Shown piece by piece: positions 34,763 through 43,080 of a stretch of 64,000 nt of DNA. A program made the translations under genes and the position numbers. The DNA comes from Fimbriimonas ginsengisoli Gsoil 348 (lineage in GTDB: Bacteria; Armatimonadota; Fimbriimonadia; Fimbriimonadales; Fimbriimonadaceae). The first letter of the stretch is position 1. Every line of letters starts with the position of its first letter. The stretch is taken from positions 1-64,000 of the forward strand of contig CAMCVK010000006.1 in NCBI GenBank assembly GCA_945881865.1, written 5' to 3'. The notes beneath the pieces are model-generated. The model was not told the origin of the DNA. It searched no databases and saw nothing but the letters and a program-made list of their open reading frames with translations.

Positions 34763-36958
34763 CTAGGGCACCAGAATTCCCGCGTCGATGAATTGGCCGC
34801 CGTAGGTTTGCTTGCAGGCGATGGCGATCACGTGCTTACCGGCCGGGAATGCGCGGGGCAACGCAACGAGCGAGTACGCCGAGGTGTAGCCGCCGAGCGT
34901 CGCCACGCGCACTCCATCAATGTAAACCTCGGCGTCCTCATCGTGATGGATCCGTAGGAAGCTGCCGGCGGGCACCGCACCCGTGAACTCCCGGCGGATC
35001 CAGATTTGGTCACTAAGCCAAGGGGTGTGGATCACCGCGCCGGGCGTTCCGGCGCGGCCAAATCCACCCGGAAGCGCTTGCCAAGCGCGATCGTCGAAGT
35101 CCGGCTTCTCCCAGCCTTCGGGTGGAGCCTCCTCGGTAACCCGCCACCGTTGGGCTACGGCCTCGGATGTCGGCACGAGCGTTTTGAGAGGCGGCAACGG
35201 CTTACGAAGGCTCTGAAGGGCGGCCTTCAGTCGCTTTTCGTCGGGCTTGATGATCGCCCGGTCGTAGGTCATGACGCCGTTCACCTCGGTCTCGACGTCG
35301 GTGGTTTGGGTGTAAACCGCCGCCGAAAGGCCGGGATCGGCAATCAAGGGGCGCAGGTTCACGATGACGTTGACGAGCGCATCGGTGAGCGCGGCCTGCG
35401 TGGTGAACGACTGGTAGCCCCAGTTGTTCTCGCTGATCCACGTGTGCCCGGCCAGCGGCAATCCGAGTCCGCCGAACTCGCCCAGCACGGCGGCCCGCGC
35501 CGCTTCTGGCTTGGGCGACCCGGGCCCGGGATAGATGTGATAGTCGATGACGTCGCCGACGCCTCGGTCCGCCCAGCCGGTGACCGCATTGATGACGCGT
35601 GTCGAATCGAGCCCCCGCGTCAAACTCGTCATCTGCGCCGTTTGAAACTGGCCCCAACCCTCATTGAAGACAACCCACGTCACGATGGAAGGCGAGCTGT
35701 AAAGCGCCCTCACTATTCGCGTAAGTTCGGTCTCGAACCCAGTCGTGGCATCGCCCGATCGTACGATGTCCGGATCGTCGCTGCCGATCGAGGCGTCGCC
35801 GCTGGGCATGTCTTGCCAAACGAGCAGCCCGAGGCGGTCGCAGTGGGCATACCAGCGCGCCGGCTCCACCTTGACGTGCTTTCGCACCATGTTGAAGCCG
35901 AGACGCTTTGTGACCTCGAGGTCGTACTTGAGGGCCGCGTCGGTAGGCGCGGTGAACAGACCGTCAGGCCAAAAACCCTGGTCCAGAAGGCCAATTTGGA
36001 AGTACGGCTTGCCGTTAAGGAAGAGCCGATTCACGCCCTTGGCATCCTTTTCGACCGTACAGGACCGCAGGCCAAAGTAGCTCTTGACCTCGTCGATCAT
36101 CTTCCCATTCGCGTCTAGGGCCGACACCTTGAGGTCATACAGAAACGGGGACTCGGGCGACCAAAGCTTGCCCCTCGGCAGCTTCAGCGTGGCGGCCGCG
36201 CCGGGCCGTGCCTCCGCGCGGGCCACCGGCTTCGCACCATCGAACGCTTCCACTACGATCTTGGCCGCGCCGCTGCCCCAGACCGAAGTTCCGACGGTCA
36301 CCGACCGAGTCGGGACGTCCGGCGTGATGCGAATCCCTTCAATACCGGCCATCGGAACCGGCTCCAGCCAGACGGTCTGCCAAATTCCGCTCGTCGGGGT
36401 GTAGAAAATGCCGCCAGGCTTCAGCACCTGCTTTCCGCGCGGAATCCAAGTCGAATCCGTCGGGTCTTTCACCCAAACTTCCAACGACTGCGAGCCGCTG
36501 GTGTTCAGAAAGCGGGTGATGTCGAGCGTGAACGGGTCGAACCCACCGCGATGCGTCCCGGCCTCTTTGCCGTTGACAAAAACCCGCGCCTCCCAGTCCA
36601 CCGCGCCGAAGTGCAGCAAAATGCGTTCGCCGGCCCAACCCGCCGGCAGGTCGAACGATCGCACATAGGTGGCTTTCTGACCGGGTTGGAGAGGCCGTCC
36701 TATGCCGGAGAGCGTCGATTCGATCGGGAACGGCACCGTGATGGTCTCGAGCTCGGTTGGAAAATCGTCGGTCGTGAACTTCCACGGCCCGTTGAGTGAC
36801 ATCCATCGGTTGCGCACGAATTGCGGGCGCGGGTACTCCGGCAGCGGATTCTTGTGATCGACGAGACTCGCCCAGCGAGTCTGAGTGCGTTGAGCTTGAA
36901 CGTTCATGGGGGCCGGAGAAGGTAGCGAGGCGAGCAAGGCAGCGGCGAGAACCGACAT
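34763..36958 (-). CDS. Glycoside hydrolase family 2 (beta-galactosidase/glucuronidase-like)
   Basis: Start ATG 36958 gives a signal peptide (MSVLAAALLASLPSPAPMNVQAQ); the longer ORF runs into repeat DNA. Domain order is jelly-roll sugar-binding (NGPWKFTTDDFPTE...WEARVFVNGKEAGTHRGGFDPF, residues 45-190), Ig-like, then the TIM barrel with acid/base Glu in VVFNEGWGQF and nucleophile Glu in AVLGEFGG. A C-terminal galactose-binding-like domain follows (FLRIHHDEDAEVYIDGVRVATLGG). It cleaves beta-linked glycosides outside the cytoplasm. The 731-aa length is on the short side of GH2 enzymes. Confidence 0.93.
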   Translation of the reverse strand: MSVLAAALLASLPSPAPMNVQAQRTQTRWASLVDHKNPLPEYPRPQFVRNRWMSLNGPWKFTTDDFPTELETITVPFPIESTLSGIGRPLQPGQKATYVRSFDLPAGWAGERILLHFGAVDWEARVFVNGKEAGTHRGGFDPFTLDITRFLNTSGSQSLEVWVKDPTDSTWIPRGKQVLKPGGIFYTPTSGIWQTVWLEPVPMAGIEGIRITPDVPTRSVTVGTSVWGSGAAKIVVEAFDGAKPVARAEARPGAAATLKLPRGKLWSPESPFLYDLKVSALDANGKMIDEVKSYFGLRSCTVEKDAKGVNRLFLNGKPYFQIGLLDQGFWPDGLFTAPTDAALKYDLEVTKRLGFNMVRKHVKVEPARWYAHCDRLGLLVWQDMPSGDASIGSDDPDIVRSGDATTGFETELTRIVRALYSSPSIVTWVVFNEGWGQFQTAQMTSLTRGLDSTRVINAVTGWADRGVGDVIDYHIYPGPGSPKPEAARAAVLGEFGGLGLPLAGHTWISENNWGYQSFTTQAALTDALVNVIVNLRPLIADPGLSAAVYTQTTDVETEVNGVMTYDRAIIKPDEKRLKAALQSLRKPLPPLKTLVPTSEAVAQRWRVTEEAPPEGWEKPDFDDRAWQALPGGFGRAGTPGAVIHTPWLSDQIWIRREFTGAVPAGSFLRIHHDEDAEVYIDGVRVATLGGYTSAYSLVALPRAFPAGKHVIAIACKQTYGGQFIDAGILVP

Positions 36959-37009
36959 CGGCCCCAGATTACTGCTTGGGGTCGGGGGGCTGGCTGCGTT
37001 CTCTCTCCG

Positions 37010-37205
37010 GGTGGTTCCCCTGCTTCGCAGGGGAACCACCTCGGACCTAGGTCGGTTCCCCTTGAAAGGGGGAACCTTTAAGGAGGGGGTTAGGGAATAG
37101 GCCACATTTGCCTTTTCGCGGGAGGTATGTCCTTAAATTGGAAAGATCTCTGGCGTAGATCCCCCTCCCCCACGGTTCCCCCGCTTCGCAGGGGCACCAT
37201 CTCGG
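37010..37205. repeat. Cluster of GGTTCCCC/GGGGAACC hairpins
   Basis: A perfect 14-bp hairpin GGTGGTTCCCCTGC-TTC-GCAGGGGAACCACC (37010-37040) is followed by an imperfect GGTTCCCC/GGGGAACC hairpin at 37054-37076 and by a diverged copy (GGTTCCCCCGC-TTC-GCAGGGGCACC) near 37178. ORFs read through this region (start of 34763..37105 and 37133..37399 minus) are repeat artefacts. Confidence 0.7.
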
Positions 37206-37288
37206 AGGTATTCCTCGAGTCGCCCGCTACACATGGGAACCATCTCGGAAGCGGCGGGAGCTACTAGGGCGACGAGTGCAACGCGATA

Positions 37289-37348
37289 AGCGTGAGCGAA
37301 ATTGACCTCGAAGGCGACCCATCGACGGAGGAACTGTTCGATCTCGAG
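37289..37348 (+). pseudogene. Remnant of a pseudopilin 3' end
   Basis: The frame reads SVSEIDLEGDPSTEELFDLE, matching the C-terminus of the 33969 pseudopilin ([22 protein letters not shown]) at both protein and DNA level. The matching stop codon is lost (GAG for TAG), and no upstream pilin sequence remains. GH2 lies between the intact gene and the remnant, so this looks like a duplication followed by decay. Confidence 0.7.
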
Positions 37349-37436
37349 GAGGGATCGGCCGAGCTCGGAGGTCGGGATAATCCCCGCCCAAATGGCCAAA
37401 CTCCAAAGGTTAACCTAGGCTTAACATATACGAGGT

Positions 37437-37466
37437 CATACTACATGCCTAGCGACGCATAGTATG
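37437..37466. promoter_or_regulatory. Candidate PadR operator
   Basis: CATACTA-N16-TAGTATG is a 7-bp inverted repeat whose right arm contains the ATG of the PadR gene. ATACT/AGTAT half-sites are of the kind PadR-family proteins bind, so autoregulation is likely. Confidence 0.55.
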
Positions 37467-37832
37467 AGCTCTTCTCCACTCGACCCAGTTCTCACGGCAA
37501 ATTTCCTTCGCGGAAACACCGCCATCATCGTCCTCGCGATCTTGCGGGACGGTCCTGCCCATGGCTACGCCATCGGCAGCGAGATTGCTCGCCGGTCGGA
37601 GCACACACTGGAGTTCAAGCAGGGGACGCTCTATCCGATCCTTCACGAGTTAGAGCGGGACGGAAGTATTTGCAGTGAGTGGGAGATCCCGAACGGGGAC
37701 CGACCGCGCAGGGTTTACACCATTACCGAGTCTGGTCAACGAGAACTTGAGCGGCGCATGGAAGCGTGGCAACGATTTAACGCGGCGATGATTCGCGTAA
37801 CGGCGGTGCGCTTGGATGAACAAACTGGCTGA
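37464..37832 (+). CDS. PadR-family transcriptional regulator
   Basis: The 122-aa winged-helix protein carries the PadR pattern: GNTAIIVLAILRDGPAHGYAIGSEIARRSEHTLEFKQGTLYPILHELERDGSI and RRVYTITESGQRELERRMEAW. Its 3' end overlaps the HAAS protein by 17 nt, the common PadR-HAAS arrangement, and it probably controls this operon, including the two pseudopilin genes. Confidence 0.95.
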   Translation: MSSSPLDPVLTANFLRGNTAIIVLAILRDGPAHGYAIGSEIARRSEHTLEFKQGTLYPILHELERDGSICSEWEIPNGDRPRRVYTITESGQRELERRMEAWQRFNAAMIRVTAVRLDEQTG

Positions 37833-38601
37833 AGTAATTCATTCACGATCAAATCCGGATCTGCCCGGCGAGTTGCTCCCACCGGATGCCGAGATCGATC
37901 GGTACCTTGAGCTTTTCGGAGCCCAATTGCTTGGCGTTGTCCCGTTCAACCAGCGCTATCGGCTTCGAAATGAAGCCGCGTTTCACTTGGAGCGGCTGCG
38001 AGATGACCTGATCGCCGAGGGCCACGACCGCCGGGAAGCCGTTCGCCGGGCGATCGTGGCCTACGGTCCGGCAGAGCAACTCGCGGAGCAGTACATCAAG
38101 AGCTGGTTCGAAAAGTCGGCCGGTGGCGTGCTCGCAAAGCGGCTCGGTAAGGGCAATGCGATAGCCTTCGTCGCGTTCGCCCTTGCCGAGCTCATCTGCG
38201 TCGGCTTGTTCTACGGCCGTATCTTTGTTCCGGTAGAGTCGGTTTTTCGCTATACGGTCGATCCGACCGTGTTTCCGGCATCAACCTTGAACGCCGTTCC
38301 GATTCCGGATTCATCGTTGTTTTTCGCCGTCCTGGCAACCGTGGTCTTGGTAGCACCGATTCTCGCGGGGGCGTGGGTTGGAGCGAAAGTTCCGATTCAC
38401 CCAATGCGAGCGGTCTATCACGGCCTTCTTCCCTGCATTTTGTATTCGTTTGTAAGCGGCGTGCTGGTTCTTCCGAGCCGGGAGCTACTTCTGTTCGCTC
38501 TTGTTCAATTGGTCTACTGGCTACCGGTTAGCCTGGCCGTGGCCCACTTTGCGCGGCTGCACGTTCGAGCGCTTCGCATCGGGAAGGAGCTGTCCGAATG
38601 A
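37816..38601 (+). CDS. HAAS-domain membrane protein
   Basis: The N-terminal 100 residues look like the HAAS (permease-prefix) domain that partners PadR regulators (IDRYLELFGAQLLGV...RNEAAFHLERLRDDLIAEGHDRREAVRRAIVAYGPAEQLAEQY). After it come four or more hydrophobic helices (AIAFVAFALAELICVGLFYG; LFFAVLATVVLVAPILAGAWVG; GLLPCILYSFVSGVLVL; LLFALVQLVYWLPVSLAVAHFA). It is an inner-membrane protein of unknown task. It overlaps padR upstream and the first pseudopilin downstream (ATGA). Confidence 0.85.
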   Translation: MNKLAEVIHSRSNPDLPGELLPPDAEIDRYLELFGAQLLGVVPFNQRYRLRNEAAFHLERLRDDLIAEGHDRREAVRRAIVAYGPAEQLAEQYIKSWFEKSAGGVLAKRLGKGNAIAFVAFALAELICVGLFYGRIFVPVESVFRYTVDPTVFPASTLNAVPIPDSSLFFAVLATVVLVAPILAGAWVGAKVPIHPMRAVYHGLLPCILYSFVSGVLVLPSRELLLFALVQLVYWLPVSLAVAHFARLHVRALRIGKELSE

Positions 38602-39497
38602 GAACGGCTTTCACCCTCTTGGAGCTACTGGTCGTCGTGGCGATCGTTTCGTTGCTTGCCGCGTTGCTTTTCCCGGTGTTTGCCCAGGCTAAAACGGCCG
38701 CAAAGCGAACCGTCTCGCTGAACAACGTGAAGCAGATCACGTTGGCCCAGTTTCTTTACATGGAGGATAACGAGGGTTCGGTCGCGATCAACCGCGATTG
38801 CACGCTCGTGATCGAAGGGCGGAGCGAGCAAGCCCCGTGCACGGTTGGCCGGGCGTACCGGGGTTGGATCGATCTGACGGTGCCCTACGTGAAGAACTAT
38901 CAGGTTTTCAAATCGCCCGGCGACGAGGTGGAAGCGGTTCCGCTGAAGCCAGGCACGATGGACGCGGTCGGACGTCCGGTCGAGAGCGGTGTCGTTTGGG
39001 GGCCTCGGCCCGATGGCCGTGTGATCGGCGGCGAGTACCGTTCGAGCTATGCCCGGAACAACAATTGGAGCAACAACGGAACCTATACGGCACGCTACAG
39101 CCAAGCCGAATTCCCCGCGACGCTGATCCTCATCTACAGCTTCGCCGCTAACTCCGGAGCGGGCGCGCGCGACTACGAAGGAGTGCCCGGCTCCTCATTT
39201 ACCATCGTGCGGCGTCCGTCGATCGAAGCCGATCCGGCCCAGTGCGTGGCCTACACGAACGATTCGAGCCAAAATGTTCGGTCGAATTTTCTAAGATTCC
39301 TCCCGCAGTTCGTCGCTGCGCGAGAGGCGCAAACGCCCAGCAGCGAGCGATACCTTGGGCGAGGCATTTACGGATTTGCCGATGGGCATGCGAAGGCCTT
39401 CGTGCCGGATGTGATCCGCGGACAGTGTAACTGGGGGATTTCATCCCCCGGGCTGGAAAGCGGCAACGACGGCGTCAACCCGGACTTCAGGTTCTAA
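38598..39497 (+). CDS. Pseudopilin (DUF1559-like), paralogue 1
   Basis: Prepilin signal [36 protein letters not shown], followed by a 260-residue globular part with WIDLTVPYVKNYQVFKSP, GGEYRSSYARNNNWSNNGTY and the H-X9-DG-like end IYGFADGHAKAFVPDVIRGQC. It is closely related throughout to the gene at 39672, so the two arose by tandem duplication. Its ATG overlaps the HAAS gene TGA, so it is translated from the PadR operon. Confidence 0.9.
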   Translation: MRTAFTLLELLVVVAIVSLLAALLFPVFAQAKTAAKRTVSLNNVKQITLAQFLYMEDNEGSVAINRDCTLVIEGRSEQAPCTVGRAYRGWIDLTVPYVKNYQVFKSPGDEVEAVPLKPGTMDAVGRPVESGVVWGPRPDGRVIGGEYRSSYARNNNWSNNGTYTARYSQAEFPATLILIYSFAANSGAGARDYEGVPGSSFTIVRRPSIEADPAQCVAYTNDSSQNVRSNFLRFLPQFVAAREAQTPSSERYLGRGIYGFADGHAKAFVPDVIRGQCNWGISSPGLESGNDGVNPDFRF

Positions 39498-39531
39498 CAT
39501 GACCTTTTTGAACCGAAGCCAACTCACGATT

Positions 39532-39578
39532 TGCCGGAATTCGTTCCGGCACACGTTGCCGAAAAACAAGACGGCAAC
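39532..39578 (+). terminator. Two hairpins between the pseudopilin paralogues
   Basis: TGCCGGAA-TTCG-TTCCGGCA (39532-39551), with a stable UUCG-type loop, is followed by GTTGCCG/CGGCAAC (39555-39578). They lie in the 174-nt leader of the second pseudopilin. No U-run follows, so they may attenuate transcription or stabilise the mRNA instead of ending it. Confidence 0.5.
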
Positions 39579-39671
39579 GCTCGAAGTCCCCGCTAAGGGC
39601 AAGGCCACCGTTGCGCCAACAACGAGGGCACTCCAAACGCGCCGTCCGCACCCGTGTCCAGGTGAAATTAC

Positions 39672-40577
39672 ATGTTATCTAACCGAAAAGCCTTTACGCT
39701 CATCGAACTCCTCGTCGTGATCGCGATCATCGCGATCCTCGCCGCCATCCTCTTCCCGGTCTTCGCCCAGGCTAAGGAAGCCGCGAAGAAGACCCTCTCG
39801 CTCAGCAACATCAAGCAGGTCACGCTGTCGCAGTTCCTCTATATGCAGGACTTCGACGACACCATCGCGATGAACCGCAACTGTAACCTCGTCGTGAACG
39901 GCGTTGGTGGCCAGTTCCCCTGCGTTAACGGACGCGGCTACCTCGGCTGGATCGACCTCGTGGTGCCGTACGTGAAGAACTACGGCGTCTTCAAGAGCCA
40001 GTCGGACGGCGTTCCTGCGAACCTGTACCCGGCTGGTCTGGAATCGTTCAATGGCGAGAGACTCCAAAACGGAATCGTTTGGAACTCGCGTCCGAACGAC
40101 GAGCGATTTGGCGGCGAGTACCGAAGCTCCTATGCGCGAAACAACAACTTCGCTAACAACGGCACCTACACGTCCAACGTCGGCGCGGTGACGAATCCGT
40201 CGTCAGTCATCTTGGTTTACTCTTTCGCGGCCAACTCGGGCGGCGGCGCCGGCGGCGGCGAAGGCGTTCCGGGATCGACGTTCAGCATCGTTCGACGCCC
40301 CGAGATCTTCCCGGCCGCTGGTACGTGCACGGCCTATGACAACGCTTCGACCGGTAACAACCGCGCGAACTTCTTCTTCAATCTCCCGGCCTACGCACAG
40401 GTTCGAGAGCGCGCGAAGCCGAGCAGCGAGCGGTACAACGGTGTTGCCAACTATGGCTTCGCCGATGGCCACGCCAAGGCGTACAAGCCGGATCAGATCA
40501 AGGGCCAGTGCCAGTTCGGCTTCACGCCGATCGGAACGGAAACCGGAAATGGCGGAACGCCTGACTTCCGGTTCTAA
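39672..40577 (+). CDS. Pseudopilin (DUF1559-like), paralogue 2
   Basis: The 301-aa protein has the prepilin signal [36 protein letters not shown] and the same globular layout as its upstream paralogue (WIDLVVPYVKNYGVFKSQ; GGEYRSSYARNNNFANNGTY; NYGFADGHAKAYKPDQIKGQC; ends GGTPDFRF). AGGTGA lies 6 nt before the ATG. Codons are strongly biased to C-ending forms (ATC, CTC, AAC), suggesting high expression. It is probably the major subunit of the pair. Confidence 0.93.
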   Translation: MLSNRKAFTLIELLVVIAIIAILAAILFPVFAQAKEAAKKTLSLSNIKQVTLSQFLYMQDFDDTIAMNRNCNLVVNGVGGQFPCVNGRGYLGWIDLVVPYVKNYGVFKSQSDGVPANLYPAGLESFNGERLQNGIVWNSRPNDERFGGEYRSSYARNNNFANNGTYTSNVGAVTNPSSVILVYSFAANSGGGAGGGEGVPGSTFSIVRRPEIFPAAGTCTAYDNASTGNNRANFFFNLPAYAQVRERAKPSSERYNGVANYGFADGHAKAYKPDQIKGQCQFGFTPIGTETGNGGTPDFRF

Positions 40578-40728
40578 GGCGGTTTGGGCTTTAGGAATCC
40601 TTGCGCTCGGCCTGTTGGCCGGGTGCAAGGAACCCGGTTCGGTGCCTTCGGCAAACGAGCCTAGCCCATCCGAAATGCAAAAGATGGCGGAGGATTCGAT
40701 TCCGAAAAACGGATCGGATCCCCGCTAG
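40549..40728 (+). CDS. Small lipoprotein
   Basis: A 59-aa reading frame starts at ATG 40549 inside the pseudopilin 3' end (29-nt overlap). It encodes a lipoprotein signal (KAVWALGILALGLLAGC) followed by about 35 polar residues (KEPGSVPSANEPSPSEMQKMAEDSIPKNGSDPR). The overlap suggests translational coupling to the pseudopilin. It may help place pilin-related proteins in the membrane, but no family is recognised. Confidence 0.65.
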   Translation: MAERLTSGSKAVWALGILALGLLAGCKEPGSVPSANEPSPSEMQKMAEDSIPKNGSDPR

Positions 40729-40763
40729 GACGAGTTCTCCCTTCCAATCGGAAGGGAGACAAC

Positions 40764-41690
40764 TTAGGAAATCTGGGCGAGGACGCTCTTCAGCGATTCG
40801 GCCGATTTGTGCAGGGCCTCGCGCTCCTCGGCGGAGACGCTCGGCGTGATGATCTGGTGCACGCCCTTTCGGCCAACGCGGGTCGGCAGCGAAAGCGAGA
40901 TATCGGAGATTCCCAGCGTTCCGGTCTGCAAGGAAGAAACCGGAAGAATCTTCTCCTGGTTCAGAGCGATCGACTCGACCACTTCCTTGATCGAGATGCC
41001 GACCGCGCGGCCCGCTCCACCCTTCAGGCGGATGACCTCTGCGCCCGACTTCTTGGTGAACTCAAACACGCCCTGGGCTTCGTCGACCGTGTAGCCGGGG
41101 TACGAAGCAAGCGGCACGCCGGCGACGGTCGCGCTTGAGAAAATCGGCACCATGGAATCGCCGTGCTCGCCAAGAATCAGCGCCTTCACGTCGGTCGCAT
41201 TGACGTTAAAATGATCGGCCAACAGTGAGCGGAACCGGCAGGTGTCGAGCACCGTGCCCAGTCCCAGAACCTGCTTCTCCGGCACAATTCCGGACGTCGT
41301 CGCAAGGTGGGTAAGGATATCGACCGGGTTCGAAACGACCAGAATCGTCGCTCCATCGGCAAGCTTGACGCCGCGAATGCTCTCCAGGATTGCTTTGAAA
41401 AGGTTGACGTTTCGGTTGATGAGCTCGAGCCGCGACTCATCCGGCTTGCGGCGCGAACCGGCCGTGATGACCACGCAGTCGCTGTTTTCGACGATCGAGT
41501 AATCGTTTGCGCTGGTAAAGCGCTGGTTGGCCGACAGTGCGGAACCGTGCCGGAGGTCAAGCGCCTCGCCGGCCGCCATGTCCGGGTTCATGTCGACAAG
41601 CGCGATCTCGCGAACAACTCCGCCAAGTTGAAGGGCGTATGCCGCGTCCGATCCAACCCGTCCGCCGCCACCAATGATGCTAACTTTCAT
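40764..41690 (-). CDS. mdh: Malate dehydrogenase (LDH-like type)
   Basis: The 308-aa NAD-dependent enzyme has the Rossmann motif MKVSIIGGGGRVGSDAAYAL, VITAGSRRKPDESRLEL, SNPVDILTH, the catalytic LILGEHGDSM (His) and RFRSLLADH (substrate Arg). Position 81, which aligns with LDH Gln102, is Arg, the residue that selects oxaloacetate over pyruvate, so malate dehydrogenase is preferred to lactate dehydrogenase. It acts in the TCA cycle. It stands alone between the pilin operon and frr. Confidence 0.9.
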   Translation of the reverse strand: MKVSIIGGGGRVGSDAAYALQLGGVVREIALVDMNPDMAAGEALDLRHGSALSANQRFTSANDYSIVENSDCVVITAGSRRKPDESRLELINRNVNLFKAILESIRGVKLADGATILVVSNPVDILTHLATTSGIVPEKQVLGLGTVLDTCRFRSLLADHFNVNATDVKALILGEHGDSMVPIFSSATVAGVPLASYPGYTVDEAQGVFEFTKKSGAEVIRLKGGAGRAVGISIKEVVESIALNQEKILPVSSLQTGTLGISDISLSLPTRVGRKGVHQIITPSVSAEEREALHKSAESLKSVLAQIS

Positions 41691-41729
41691 GCTGCATTCA
41701 TTATGGCGGCCAGCGTCGGGCGGCCGTTA

Positions 41730-42290
41730 TTAGACCTGCATCAGTTCGGCTTCTTTCTTCTTGCCCTGGTCTTCGGCTTTTGCCACGAAGGTGTCGGTGA
41801 GCTTTTGGACCTTTGTTTCGTGGCCCTTTACGTCGTCCTCGGTCAGCTCTTTCTTCTTTTCCATCGCCTTGAAGCCGTCCATCGCCTCGCGGCGAACGTT
41901 TCGAATGGCGATTCGGGCCTGCTCCACGCGGGCGCTGCACTGCTTCACCATGTCTTTCCGTCGCTCTTCGGTCATCTGCGGGAAGTTCAGGCGAATACCG
42001 GTGCCGTCGTTGACGGGCGAGATGCCGAGATCGCTTTTCAGGATCGCGCGCTCAATGGCGGGCGTCATCGACTTCTCGTACGGCTGGATAAGCAACTGAC
42101 GTGGCTCGGGCGTGCTCACGTTTGCCACCTGGTTGACCGGGGTTTCGGTTCCGTAGTAGTCCACGGTAACTCGCTCCAGAACGGCCGGAGTAGCGCGACC
42201 GGTGCGGTATGAGTTGAAGTCGTGGACCATCGCATCGATGGCGCCATTCATCTTCTGTTCGGTATCTTTCAAAATTTGTTCAACGGACAT
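41730..42290 (-). CDS. frr: Ribosome recycling factor
   Basis: RRF splits post-termination ribosomes together with EF-G. The 186-aa protein has the family length and motifs: AIDAMVHDFNSYRTGRATPAVLERVTVDYYGTETPVNQVANVSTPEPRQLLIQPYEKSM, LNFPQMTEERRKDMVKQCSARVEQARIAIRNVRREA. It lies 5 nt behind pyrH, the usual pyrH-frr pair, and is co-transcribed with it. Confidence 0.97.
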   Translation of the reverse strand: MSVEQILKDTEQKMNGAIDAMVHDFNSYRTGRATPAVLERVTVDYYGTETPVNQVANVSTPEPRQLLIQPYEKSMTPAIERAILKSDLGISPVNDGTGIRLNFPQMTEERRKDMVKQCSARVEQARIAIRNVRREAMDGFKAMEKKKELTEDDVKGHETKVQKLTDTFVAKAEDQGKKKEAELMQV

Positions 42291-42295
42291 AACAG

Positions 42296-43036
42296 TTATT
42301 CTCCACCCACGAGGGTTCCGGTGTGGCCGCCGGCCAGCGCATCGAGCAGGCTGCCGGTGGCGTTAAAGTCGAGGACGATGAGCGGCATGCGGTTCTCGCG
42401 GCACATCGTAAAAGCGGTTTGATCCATGACGCCCAACCGGTTCTCGATCGCCGTCGTGTAATGCAGTGTGTCGTACTTTACGGCGTCTTCGTGCTTCTTT
42501 GGGTCTTTGTCGTAGACGCCATCGACCTTCGTGGCCTTCACCAGGACGTCGGCTTCGATTTCTAGGGCACGCAGGACGGAGGCGGTGTCGGTCGTGAAAA
42601 AAGGATTACCGGTTCCGGCGGCGAATACGACAACGCGGCCCTTTTCGAGGTGGCGAATCGCGCGGCGGCGGATGAACATTTCGGCAACCTGGGCCACCTG
42701 CACGGCACTCTGGACCCGGGTCGGAACGCCCTTGTTCTCGATGGCACTTTGGAGCGCGAGCGCGTTCATGAGCGTGCCGAGCATTCCAAGCTGGTCGGCC
42801 ACGGCGCGGTCGATATTGCCGGAGGCGCTAAAGGTTTCGCCGCGAACGAAGTTGCCGCCGCCAACGACGATGCCGACTTCGTGGCCCGCCGCGTGAACCG
42901 AAGCAACTTCGCCCGCGATGTAGGAAAGAATTTCGGGGTCGAGCCCGAAGCCGAGTTTGCCCGCGAGAGCCTCGCCGCTAAGCTTGATCAGAACCCGTCG
43001 AAATGAGCGTCTTTGAAAATCCAACGGAAGCACCAT
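42296..43036 (-). CDS. pyrH: UMP kinase
   Basis: PyrH phosphorylates UMP to UDP. The 246-aa amino-acid-kinase-fold protein shows RVLIKLSGEALAG, VGIVVGGGNFVRG, ADQLGMLGTLMNALAL, VFAAGTGNPFFTTDTASVLRALEI, VLVKATKVDGVYDKDPKK and LIVLDFNATGSLLDALAGGHTGTLV. The rpsB-tsf genes usually found upstream are absent here; an ECF sigma gene is upstream on the same strand. Confidence 0.97.
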   Translation of the reverse strand: MVLPLDFQRRSFRRVLIKLSGEALAGKLGFGLDPEILSYIAGEVASVHAAGHEVGIVVGGGNFVRGETFSASGNIDRAVADQLGMLGTLMNALALQSAIENKGVPTRVQSAVQVAQVAEMFIRRRAIRHLEKGRVVVFAAGTGNPFFTTDTASVLRALEIEADVLVKATKVDGVYDKDPKKHEDAVKYDTLHYTTAIENRLGVMDQTAFTMCRENRMPLIVLDFNATGSLLDALAGGHTGTLVGGE

Positions 43037-43080
43037 CCATGGCCATTCCTGACCCGCGCCAGTATACCGACGCGGCCCCG

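Noticed and set aside
37133-37399. ORF of 88 aa on the minus strand
   Set aside because: It is the opposite strand of the hairpin cluster and pseudopilin remnant; no ribosome-binding site.
40764-41690. Lactate dehydrogenase for the 40764 gene
   Set aside because: The specificity residue aligned with Gln102 is Arg, which favours malate dehydrogenase.
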